Shown here: piece after piece, positions 15,604 to 22,880 of the stretch
How the letters are laid out: every line of letters starts with the position of its first letter
Position numbering within the stretch: the stretch's first letter is position 1
Assembly: GCF_025210595.1 (NCBI RefSeq)
Contig: NZ_JAOARH010000031.1
Span: 16,510 to 80,509 of the forward strand
Length of the DNA: 64,000 nucleotides
Reading direction: 5' to 3'
DNA from: Winogradskyella sp.
Lineage (GTDB): Bacteria > Bacteroidota > Bacteroidia > Flavobacteriales > Flavobacteriaceae
Translations under genes and position numbers: made by a program
The notes under the pieces: generated by a model
Databases searched by the model: none
What the model saw: the letters and a program-made list of their open reading frames with translations, nothing else
What the model was told of the DNA's origin: nothing

Positions 15604-17703
15604 TTACAGAGGTAAATCAATACTAATAGTAGTGCCATTTCCTTTTCCAGAATCTATACTGAATACACCATTTAAAGAACTTACTCTTGAAATAACACTC
15701 TTTAATCCCATACCATTATACTCTAAGCTTTCTATATAGTCAAAACCTATACCGTCATCTATAACAGTAAGATTTATTTCATTTGCCCTTTTAACTAACT
15801 GAATACTTACTTCGCTGGCTTTAGCATGCTTAATTATATTATGAATTAATTCTTGAATTATTCCATACAACTCCATTTCTAGTGTATTCTCCAATCTGTC
15901 ATCTAAGCCATGAGAAAGTAATTCAATCTTAAAAGTATTTGTACCCTCAATTGTATTTTTCAAGTCTTCTAATGCTGCTAAAAGTCCAAATTTCGTCAAC
16001 ACTCCGGAAACCATATTATGTGCAATTTCTCGAACAGCTTCACATGCTTCATCCAATAATGTATTCACTTGTTCATATTGCTCTTTGTTTTCATCTTTAA
16101 GTTTATCTAAACTTTCTTCAACATTTTTATAACGCAACTTAATTACAGACAACATGCTTCCCAAACGGTCATGTAAATCTTGAGCTATTCTCTTTCTTTC
16201 ACTTTCTTGACCATTTATCATTGCCTTTATTGACCTCAACTCTTGTTTTTTTAATAGTTCTATATTTTTTTGAATTTCAATTTTCTGATTTTTCTCTGCT
16301 ATCTCCTTAGCTTTTCTTGCCTTATAAGCTTTAAATGAAACAAAAAATAATAGTGCCAATAAAATTAAACCACCAATTAGCGTATATAAAACTAAGTTCT
16401 TCCTTCTGCTCTCAGAAGCCAACCTTAAAATTTTTTCTTGATTTACTTCTTCTTCTTTTCTCAATAGTTTGTTTTTCTCTATCTCATTTTGGTATTTAGT
16501 TTCTATTTTTTCAGCATCTCTGTATTTTTCATCAATACTATCTCTTAGGACAATATGTTTTTCATTATATAAAGATGCATTCTTATAGTCTTTTAGACTC
16601 TCGTACGCCTCTGCTAATGTTATTAAAAGCTCTAATCGTACTATGTCATCTCGATATTTCTTAGTAAGATCTAAGCTTCTATTTAAATAATTAAGAGCTT
16701 CAGAGAAATTACCCATTTTTCTATACAACTTACCAATATTATAAAAACTAGTTACAAGTTGCTGATTATTTGATGAAGATTCAGCCAGCTCAATACTTTC
16801 TAAGTAATAACCTAGTGCAATATTGAATTCATTTTTTTCTTCATAAATACCCCCGATGTTATTAAGTAAAATCTCTTGATTACTTGCATTAATTCCTTTT
16901 TTAATGTTTAAACTTTTCTGGTAATAAACAAGAGCACTATCTAAGTCCTTTCGAATGGCATAATTATAACCCAAACTATTATAAACTTTAGCTATCGAAG
17001 AAGATTTTTTTAGTTCGGTATATATTAACTCACTTTTTCTCAAATAAAACAATGCTTGCTCGTCATTACGTAAAGAATTATATAAAACACCTATATTCAA
17101 ATAAGATTTAGCTAAATCTGAAGAATTACCTAATTCTTCTCTAACTCTAATACTTTCATGATATGACTCAAGGGCTAAATCAAAAGAATTAAGACTTTTA
17201 TATATCGAGGCTATAGTTCCGCAAATTGAAGCTAATAGCTCTTTTTTATTAATCTTTTTACATTTTTCTTTGGCCTCTAGACTAAAACTTAAGGCCGTTT
17301 GATATTCCTCCAGTTTTTGATATACTCGTCCAATCTGTATATTAGCCCTTACCTGCCCGTATATGTTATTGTTTTCCAAATCAATAATTAATGATTGTTT
17401 ATAATAACCAATGGCTTCATAATAATTACTTGCTGTCTTTTCAATAAGACCTAACTTAGATAAGCTTTCTGAAACACCTTTCTTAAAGCCAATTGAATCA
17501 CTAATATTTTTGGCTCTTAGTGCATATGATCTCGCTATTGAATCATTGGACTTGAAATCCGAAGCTAACTTATTTAAAAGATTGACCTTAGTTGTATCAT
17601 TTTTTAAGGCATCTAATTCTTCATTAGAATTAGGTTTCTGACCATATAAAATGTTGCAAAAATTAATTAAAAAAAACACCGTAATTATTAGTTCTTTTTT
17701 CAT
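15604..17703 (-). CDS. TPR sensor histidine kinase
   Basis: I use ATG at 17703 (MKKELIITVFFLINF), which begins a clean signal peptide, instead of the upstream in-frame ATG at 17742. After export signals come about nine tetratricopeptide repeats (residues about 45-385), a coiled linker, one transmembrane helix (LYTLIGGLILLALLFFV), and a cytoplasmic HisKA_3 domain with the phospho-acceptor in RIAQDLHDRLG. An HATPase domain follows, with the N box ELIHNIIKHA and the G boxes DDGIGF and GMGLKSV. The TPRs are predicted to be periplasmic and would sense a protein or peptide. Cognate regulator is the gene at 14948. Confidence 0.94.
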   Translation of the reverse strand: MKKELIITVFFLINFCNILYGQKPNSNEELDALKNDTTKVNLLNKLASDFKSNDSIARSYALRAKNISDSIGFKKGVSESLSKLGLIEKTASNYYEAIGYYKQSLIIDLENNNIYGQVRANIQIGRVYQKLEEYQTALSFSLEAKEKCKKINKKELLASICGTIASIYKSLNSFDLALESYHESIRVREELGNSSDLAKSYLNIGVLYNSLRNDEQALFYLRKSELIYTELKKSSSIAKVYNSLGYNYAIRKDLDSALVYYQKSLNIKKGINASNQEILLNNIGGIYEEKNEFNIALGYYLESIELAESSSNNQQLVTSFYNIGKLYRKMGNFSEALNYLNRSLDLTKKYRDDIVRLELLITLAEAYESLKDYKNASLYNEKHIVLRDSIDEKYRDAEKIETKYQNEIEKNKLLRKEEEVNQEKILRLASESRRKNLVLYTLIGGLILLALLFFVSFKAYKARKAKEIAEKNQKIEIQKNIELLKKQELRSIKAMINGQESERKRIAQDLHDRLGSMLSVIKLRYKNVEESLDKLKDENKEQYEQVNTLLDEACEAVREIAHNMVSGVLTKFGLLAALEDLKNTIEGTNTFKIELLSHGLDDRLENTLEMELYGIIQELIHNIIKHAKASEVSIQLVKRANEINLTVIDDGIGFDYIESLEYNGMGLKSVISRVSSLNGVFSIDSGKGNGTTISIDLPL

Positions 17704-17724
17704 AGATATAAATTGAAAAGAAAA

Positions 17725-17760
17725 ATGTAGGTTATCTAGCAACTTATAGAAAACCTACAT
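17725..17760 (-). terminator. Possible attenuator between the 54-aa gene and the sensor kinase
   Basis: ATGTAGGTT (17725-17733) pairs with AACCTACAT (17752-17760), with a further TCTA/TAGA pair inside. On the minus strand it is followed by TTTTCTTTTC, 22 nt before the kinase ATG. It could end most transcripts after the small gene and let a fraction read into the kinase. Confidence 0.5.
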
Positions 17761-17798
17761 TATAATAAAAGTAATAAATTATAAGCAATTAATAATCA

Positions 17799-17963
17799 CT
17801 AATCTACATCTTCTTCCTCTTCCTCTTCTTGTTTCCCCATTGTTTCACCATCAGGTCGTGGTTTTCCATTTTCACTCCCTGTATCATCAGGAAGAATTGG
17901 AGATTTGTCCTTATCATTTGGAAAGGCACATATCTCATTTTCATTAGTCTGTTCAATTTTCAT
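17799..17963 (-). CDS. 54-aa acidic peptide upstream of the sensor kinase
   Basis: A short open frame from ATG (17961-17963) to TAG (17799-17801). It is hydrophilic, has one Cys (ENEICAFPND), a Pro/Gly/Asp middle and a Glu/Asp-rich end (KQEEEEEEDVD). No signal peptide or known domain. It has its own well-spaced promoter upstream and a possible attenuator downstream, which supports it being a real gene. It is co-oriented with the sensor kinase. It might be a substrate, an inhibitor or a regulator of the neighbouring proteins; nothing in the sequence decides. Confidence 0.55.
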   Translation of the reverse strand: MKIEQTNENEICAFPNDKDKSPILPDDTGSENGKPRPDGETMGKQEEEEEEDVD

Positions 17964-17989
17964 AATTAAAGTCTTTTAAAATTCAGTTA

Positions 17990-18020
17990 CAAATGTCTAA
18001 CCAAATGAATCCTAAATCAA
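17990..18020 (-). promoter_or_regulatory. Promoter of the peptide/sensor-kinase operon
   Basis: On the minus strand TTG (18018-18020), a 20-nt spacer and GACATTTG (17990-17997). It mirrors the divergent TIR-operon promoter (TTG-N20-GATATTTG); both -7 boxes are 54-55 bp from the centre of the palindrome at 18041-18062. Confidence 0.55.
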
Positions 18021-18040
18021 TAGTCAGAACTTAGTGTTTT

Positions 18041-18062
18041 ATATCCTCAATATTAAGGATGC
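18041..18062. promoter_or_regulatory. ATCCT-N8-AGGAT palindrome between divergent operons
   Basis: ATCCT (18043-18047) and AGGAT (18056-18060) repeat the palindrome at 14918-14939. Two more half-sites flank it symmetrically: AATCCTAA (18008-18015) and its exact complement TTAGGATT (18077-18084), the latter abutting the TIR-operon -33 box. Four half-sites in 77 bp suggest cooperative binding of the LuxR-type regulator. Confidence 0.62.
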
Positions 18063-18082
18063 AAATACATTATTTCTTAGGA

Positions 18083-18113
18083 TTGACCCATACATACTAT
18101 GATTGGATATTTG
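18083..18113 (+). promoter_or_regulatory. Promoter of the TIR/patatin operon
   Basis: TTG (18083-18085), a 20-nt spacer and GATATTTG (18106-18113), one base from the -7 consensus, 27 nt before the first ATG. The TTAGGATT half-site overlaps the -33 box, a class II-like activator position. Confidence 0.55.
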
Positions 18114-18140
18114 TAGCATTAATAAAATTCGAAAAACGAA

Positions 18141-18725
18141 ATGGCTAGAAAATGCTTTATCTCATTTAAAATGGAGGATAAAAAATATAAAGAATATATC
18201 CAGAATAATCTAAATATTGACATGATTGATAAATCACTTAACGTATCAATAGATTCAGATGATATCGATTATATCCTAAGTGTTATCAGGAGAGATTATC
18301 TATCAAAATCAACTGTAACAATTCATTTAATTGGCGCGCACAGCTCAGAAAACCAAGGTACATATGAACAACGCTTCATAAAAAGAGAGTTACAAGCATC
18401 CCTATATAATGGTAAGGGAAATACAAGGAATGGAATTTTAGGAATAGTGCTTCCAGAAGCCAATAATGCCATCTTTCAGGGTTCTTATCATTGCCTTAAA
18501 TGCGGAAATTCACATAATGTAGTCAAAATAGATAACTCTACAACAATAAGTGAATTCAGTTACAATTATTATATCCCAAATGACAAATGTCATCATGATG
18601 AAGATGATCGCTATTGCGTTCTGGTTTCATGGCATGAATTTATAAAAAACCCCGAAGCATATATTGAACAAACCTTTCAAAAAAGAGAAACTCCTATTGC
18701 TGATAAGACTAGAGTAAGACCATGA
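18141..18725 (+). CDS. TIR-like protein with zinc-ribbon insert
   Basis: A 194-aa protein, first gene of the plus-strand operon. Residues 3-108 follow the DUF1863/MTH538 TIR-like pattern: RKCFISFKMED first strand, a VTIHLIG strand near 60, a RELQAS helix with Glu83, and GILGIVLP. Such domains occur in Thoeris ThsB proteins, which make NAD-derived signals. Next comes a cysteine cluster (C118-x2-C121, then C150-H-H-x6-C159) that looks like a metal-binding ribbon, ending in LVSWHEFIKNP. Its stop overlaps the next start by 4 nt (ATGA), so translation is coupled. The TIR-like call is probable; activity is inferred. Confidence 0.75.
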   Translation: MARKCFISFKMEDKKYKEYIQNNLNIDMIDKSLNVSIDSDDIDYILSVIRRDYLSKSTVTIHLIGAHSSENQGTYEQRFIKRELQASLYNGKGNTRNGILGIVLPEANNAIFQGSYHCLKCGNSHNVVKIDNSTTISEFSYNYYIPNDKCHHDEDDRYCVLVSWHEFIKNPEAYIEQTFQKRETPIADKTRVRP

Positions 18726-19189
18726 ATCGTATTATAAAATATATAGCAGGAGGACTCATAATAAATGAAGCTTTAAATTATCTGTTTAAAAATAATACTA
18801 GCAAACAAAGAAGAATATTCATTAGTCACTCATGGAAGAAAGGGTCAGATGATTACTTGTCCTTAAAGAAGAAACTGAATAAATATAAAATTAAAGTTTA
18901 TGATCATTCTATCCCAGAATTCAAAGCATTCAACGAAAAAAAACAAGAGAAATTAGAAAAGATATTTAGAAATCAAATGTTTTACTGCAGTAAAATTCTA
19001 GTTCTTGGAAATTCTGGCTTAGAAGAGAATTCATTTGTAATGACTGAAATTAAAATTGCCAAGGAATTAAAGAAAGAAATAGTTGCCATAAAACCATATG
19101 GGCAATATAGTATACCGCAGTTTATAAGAAGAAATTCATCTAAAGTAATTGGCAACAACATTAATTCAATAAAAGAAATTCTAAAATAA
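18722..19189 (+). CDS. ThsB-type TIR-like domain protein
   Basis: A 155-aa protein. A short hydrophobic N-terminus (about residues 4-22) could anchor it to the membrane. From residue 30 it matches TIR-like (PF08937/ThsB) domains: RRIFISHSWKKGSDDY, a VYDHSIPEF segment, KILVLGNSGLEENSFVMTEI with the candidate catalytic Glu109, then AIKPYGQYSIPQF. In Thoeris, ThsB makes a cyclic ADP-ribose isomer on infection. No ThsA-like SIR2 or SLOG effector is present here, so any signal must act on another partner. Overlaps both neighbours by 4 and 1 nt. Confidence 0.85.
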   Translation: MNRIIKYIAGGLIINEALNYLFKNNTSKQRRIFISHSWKKGSDDYLSLKKKLNKYKIKVYDHSIPEFKAFNEKKQEKLEKIFRNQMFYCSKILVLGNSGLEENSFVMTEIKIAKELKKEIVAIKPYGQYSIPQFIRRNSSKVIGNNINSIKEILK

Positions 19190-19740
19190 TGGCGATAAAT
19201 AGAATTAAATCTGCTACAAAATACAACTCAAGATCTGAGTTTTTAAAAAGAAATATAAAATGTGTATTTATTTCATATCAGAATAATGATAAATCACATG
19301 CAAAAAGAGTAGCAGATTATCTTATTGATGCAAGGATCGATGTTTATTTTGACGAATATGATGGAGATTTAAAGTTATCAAATCAAAAAAATAATCCTGG
19401 AAAAGTAACAAGTGCCTTGACAAAAGGTATTAATAATAGTTCCCATATGCTAGTGCTTGTTTCTCCCACAACCATGAAATCTAATTGGGTTCCTTTTGAA
19501 ATTGGTTATGGGTATGATAAAACGGATTTAGCTGTTTTAACCTTAAAGGGAATCTCAAAAGATGACATCCCAGATTATACAAAAACTGCAAAAATCATAA
19601 GAGATATTTATGATTTGAACACTCACATAAGCAATATCAGAGGTGTAAACAAAGAAACCTTAATTAATTCGAATCGCATAAAGGGGCATAATAATTACTA
19701 CCATCCACTCCGTTCATATTTGGATGAATACACTATTTAA
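19189..19740 (+). CDS. TIR domain protein
   Basis: A 183-aa protein made of one TIR domain after a 22-residue lead. Visible are KCVFISYQNNDKSHAKRVADYL, the VYFDEYDGDL segment, HMLVLVSPTTMKSNWVPFEI with candidate catalytic Glu104, and the IRDIYDL end. TIR domains with this Glu cleave NAD+ or make NAD-derived messengers; others only scaffold. The start codon overlaps the stop of the upstream TIR-like gene by 1 nt (TAATG). The patatin gene follows after 11 nt. No sensor domain is fused, so recognition must come from the partners. Confidence 0.9.
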   Translation: MAINRIKSATKYNSRSEFLKRNIKCVFISYQNNDKSHAKRVADYLIDARIDVYFDEYDGDLKLSNQKNNPGKVTSALTKGINNSSHMLVLVSPTTMKSNWVPFEIGYGYDKTDLAVLTLKGISKDDIPDYTKTAKIIRDIYDLNTHISNIRGVNKETLINSNRIKGHNNYYHPLRSYLDEYTI

Positions 19741-19751
19741 ACTTCAATGAA

Positions 19752-20831
19752 ATGAAAAGAATATTGTCACTAGACGGAGGAGGAATTAGAGGAGCTCTGA
19801 CTTTAGGTTACCTTGAAAAGATAGAAAAAACAATTCAAGAAAAAGAGAATAATCCTAAGTTAAAAATATACGAATATTTTGATTTAATCGGAGGCACAAG
19901 TACTGGAGCAATTATAGCAGCAGGTCTCTGTATAGGTATGACAGCTTCTGAGATTAAAGACTTATACCTTCGTTTAGGTGATAAAATTTTTGGAAAAAAG
20001 AGAAGATTCTTCAAGAACCCCTTTAAATGGTATAAAGCTGATTATGATTATAAACCTCTTGAAGAAGAGTTAAAAAAAGTGTTCAGAGATTATACTTTAG
20101 GTTCTGATCAAATAAAGACATCTCTTTGTATAATAACCAAAAGAATCGATACACTTAGCACATGGCCACTAACAAATCATCCAAAAGCCAAATATTATGA
20201 AAAAAACAAAGGTATTTTATTATACAAATTAATTAGAGCTAGCACCGCAGCTCCCACCTATTTTCAACCACAAAAAATCAATGTAGGAGCAAATGAAATA
20301 GGAACCTTTATTGATGGTGGTGTAAGTTTGGCTAACAATCCTTCATTACAACTATTCCTATTAACAACATTAAAAGGCTTCCCTTATAATTGGGAAACAG
20401 GAGCAAATAATCTATCTATTTATTCGATAGGCACAGGAACTTCTACCAAAAGATATAATTATGAAAAGATGCTTAAGAAAGGAAAACTTGGCTGGGCAAG
20501 ATTAATGCCTGAAATCTTTATGGAAGATGCTAATTATTTAAATCAAACATTACTTCAATATATGTCTCAACCTCCATCAACATCACAGGAAATAGATCGG
20601 GAGATAGGCAATCTGAAAAACGACAATTTAACCTCTAAACCCTTATTACATTATATAAGATACAATGTGCTATTAGACGAGAACGAACTGAATGATCTAG
20701 GATATACAGACCTAACAGAAGAACATATTAATTCTCTAAGAGAAATGTCTGAATCTAAAAACAAAGAACTACTCTATGAAATTGGCTCTAAAGCTGCTGA
20801 AAGAGAGGTAAAAATATATCATTTTAAATAA
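19752..20831 (+). CDS. Patatin-like phospholipase
   Basis: A 359-aa lipid acyl hydrolase. The oxyanion loop DGGGIRG (8-14), the nucleophile Ser50 in GTSTG and the catalytic Asp188 in the DGG motif are intact, so it should be active. No signal peptide, so it would attack membranes from inside, like the CapV effector of CBASS. The C-terminal region (from about 300) is charged and might receive an activating signal. It lies among TIR genes with 11-12 nt gaps and no CD-NTase nearby, so the likely trigger is a TIR product or complex (inference). Confidence 0.95.
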   Translation: MKRILSLDGGGIRGALTLGYLEKIEKTIQEKENNPKLKIYEYFDLIGGTSTGAIIAAGLCIGMTASEIKDLYLRLGDKIFGKKRRFFKNPFKWYKADYDYKPLEEELKKVFRDYTLGSDQIKTSLCIITKRIDTLSTWPLTNHPKAKYYEKNKGILLYKLIRASTAAPTYFQPQKINVGANEIGTFIDGGVSLANNPSLQLFLLTTLKGFPYNWETGANNLSIYSIGTGTSTKRYNYEKMLKKGKLGWARLMPEIFMEDANYLNQTLLQYMSQPPSTSQEIDREIGNLKNDNLTSKPLLHYIRYNVLLDENELNDLGYTDLTEEHINSLREMSESKNKELLYEIGSKAAEREVKIYHFK

Positions 20832-20843
20832 AAACTCATAATC

Positions 20844-22082
20844 ATGAAAAAAATATGTTTTGTAATAATGGGATATGGAAAAAAAACAGATCCATTATCA
20901 GGTAAAACATACGACCTCAATATTACTTATAATAAAATAATAAAACCTGCGGTTAAAAAAGCTGGATTTACTTGTATAAGGAGCGATGAAATCATTGAAT
21001 CTGGTATCATAGACAAAAATATGTATGCTTTATTGATCCAAGCTGATCTTGTAATTGCTGATATAACTACCTTTAATTTTAATGCTACATATGAATTGGG
21101 CATAAGACATGGCGCTAAGCGTTTTGCTACAATTGTTATAAAAGAAAAAGAAGGAGCTATTCCATTTGATATTAGTCGCAATAAAATATTTTCTTACTCT
21201 CACATGGGTAATAATATAGAAGACAAGGAGGTCAAAAGGTGTGTTAAAGAATTGAGAGAGTTAATCATTAGTGTTGACAAAAACCAAGAAATCGATAGTC
21301 CTTTATTTTATCATATTCCGAGTGTAAAACCATACTCATTACCAGAAAATGAGTATAATCAGATCATTAAAAATTTAAAAGAAAAAGAAGATAGTATTTT
21401 TTCACTTACGGAAAGAGCCGAGTTCGAAATGTCTAAAAACAACTTCACTCAAGCTAAAAAGCTATGGAAAAAACTAGTTGATAAAATTGAAAACGACCAA
21501 TATTACATACAGCAACAAGCATTTTGTACATATAAAGATGAGACAGTAAAACCAAACATAGCTTTAATAGATGCGTTAAGAATAATTAGTAAGCTAGAGC
21601 CAGATAATAGAAACACCATAGACCCTGAGACTTTAGGTATAACAGGAGCAATTTACAAAAGACTATGGGAAAATAATAAAATGGAAATTGAATATTTAGA
21701 TAGATCAATTGAATATTATGAAAGAGGGTTTACCATTAATCAAGATTATTACACTGGAGAAAACTATGCTTTATGTCTTGAATTAAAGTCTGAGGTCACT
21801 CACGATTTTGATGAAAAAACATACCTAAAATATGCAGCAATTAAAGCTCGAAAAGAAATCATCGAAATTATTGATCAATTAAGCAAAGAAGAGGATTTTG
21901 AAATCAGAAGTGATTTAAAGTGGGTATATGCTACTTTATCTCATTGTTATCTAGGAATAAAAAATGCTAAAAAGCATAAAGTATATTCTGATAAATTTTA
22001 TGAATTAAATCCACTTGATTGGCAAAAAGCAACATACGAGAAGTCATTAAAACAATTAAAAAAAATACATCACACTGAATAA
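20844..22082 (+). CDS. DRHyd plus TPR-S (TRAFs-binding type) signalling protein
   Basis: A 412-aa protein in two parts. Residues 1-150 form a Rossmann-like domain related to nucleoside deoxyribosyltransferases: CFVIMGYG, the ADLVIADITTFNFNATYELGIRHG block (68-90) with conserved Asp73, Asn78/80 and Glu84, and the IPFDI strand. Residues about 180-405 match the TPR-S domain: DPETLGITGAIYKRLWE, then SIEYYERGFTINQDYYTGEN. This pair is known from bacterial conflict systems and from animal ASK1 kinases, and is proposed to process and sense nucleotide-derived signals. It lies between the patatin and a TIR gene, so it may relay TIR-made messengers. Confidence 0.85.
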   Translation: MKKICFVIMGYGKKTDPLSGKTYDLNITYNKIIKPAVKKAGFTCIRSDEIIESGIIDKNMYALLIQADLVIADITTFNFNATYELGIRHGAKRFATIVIKEKEGAIPFDISRNKIFSYSHMGNNIEDKEVKRCVKELRELIISVDKNQEIDSPLFYHIPSVKPYSLPENEYNQIIKNLKEKEDSIFSLTERAEFEMSKNNFTQAKKLWKKLVDKIENDQYYIQQQAFCTYKDETVKPNIALIDALRIISKLEPDNRNTIDPETLGITGAIYKRLWENNKMEIEYLDRSIEYYERGFTINQDYYTGENYALCLELKSEVTHDFDEKTYLKYAAIKARKEIIEIIDQLSKEEDFEIRSDLKWVYATLSHCYLGIKNAKKHKVYSDKFYELNPLDWQKATYEKSLKQLKKIHHTE

Positions 22083-22104
22083 ATATTCTTTAATACAGAA
22101 CAAT

Positions 22105-22857
22105 ATGAGCAATAACATACCTATATTTTATAGTTACTCTCACAAGGATGAAGTTTTTAGAAAAGAACTCGAGATGCACCTTACAATACTTAAAAGGCAA
22201 GGTATTATTGAAACTTGGTATGATCGAAGAATTGCCCCTGGCAATAATTGGAAAGAAGAAATAAACCTCAATATGCAATCAGCCAAAATCATATTATTAT
22301 TAATTAGCTCTAATTTCTTAGCATCAGATTATTGTTACGATAGTGAGACAATATTTGCTATGGATCAAGCAAAAGAGGAGAAAACAATCGTAATTCCAAT
22401 AATATTAAAGCCATGCCTATGGAAAGAAGGTCCCTTTAAAGAATTAAAAGCTCTACCTAGGGATGGCAAGCCAATTACAACTTGGGAGAATATAGATGAA
22501 GCATGGTTAAACGTAACAGAAGGAATCTTACAAACAATCAAAAATATTCATGAAAGCAAAACACTATTAAGTCAAGATAGTCAAAAAGTAAAGTCCCTAT
22601 CAAATGAAATTGTCAAACCAGGTGGAGGAATTCAAATCACACTATCAAATGAAATATTGAGGTTTCTAAAAGCCTATAACAAGTGGTACTTCTCCCCTTT
22701 AAGAATCCAAAAATGGGGTGGTAAGAGAGATGGTTTCGAGAAGCTGAGGGAATTCGACTCATACAGTATTAAGTCTGAGTTAGAAAAGCTTAAAAATATC
22801 GGCAAAGTAAAAAGCACCTTAAGCCAACAAGGGAATACAATCTATAAACTTAAGTAG
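22105..22857 (+). CDS. TIR domain protein with C-terminal winged helix
   Basis: A 250-aa protein. Residues 6-150 form a classic bacterial TIR domain: IFYSYSHKDEVFRKEL, the TWYDRRIAPG BB-loop, KIILLLISSNFLASDYCYDSE with candidate catalytic Glu81, and IPIILKPCLW. After a linker, residues 175-250 look like a winged helix: ITLSNEILRFLKAYNKWYF, then LEKLKNIGKVKS and a beta-wing ending TIYKLK. The C-terminal domain could read DNA or a partner. 22 nt after the previous gene and 23 nt before the next. Confidence 0.92.
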   Translation: MSNNIPIFYSYSHKDEVFRKELEMHLTILKRQGIIETWYDRRIAPGNNWKEEINLNMQSAKIILLLISSNFLASDYCYDSETIFAMDQAKEEKTIVIPIILKPCLWKEGPFKELKALPRDGKPITTWENIDEAWLNVTEGILQTIKNIHESKTLLSQDSQKVKSLSNEIVKPGGGIQITLSNEILRFLKAYNKWYFSPLRIQKWGGKRDGFEKLREFDSYSIKSELEKLKNIGKVKSTLSQQGNTIYKLK

Positions 22858-22880
22858 GAGACGTTAAAAGATTTAGTAAA

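Noticed and set aside
18722-19740. Classical Thoeris system
   Set aside because: ThsB-type TIR proteins are present, but no ThsA-like protein (SIR2 plus SLOG, or TM-macro) is encoded in the island.
19752-20831. CBASS with a CapV-type patatin
   Set aside because: The patatin fits as effector, but there is no CD-NTase, E1/E2/JAB or HORMA/TRIP13 gene nearby.
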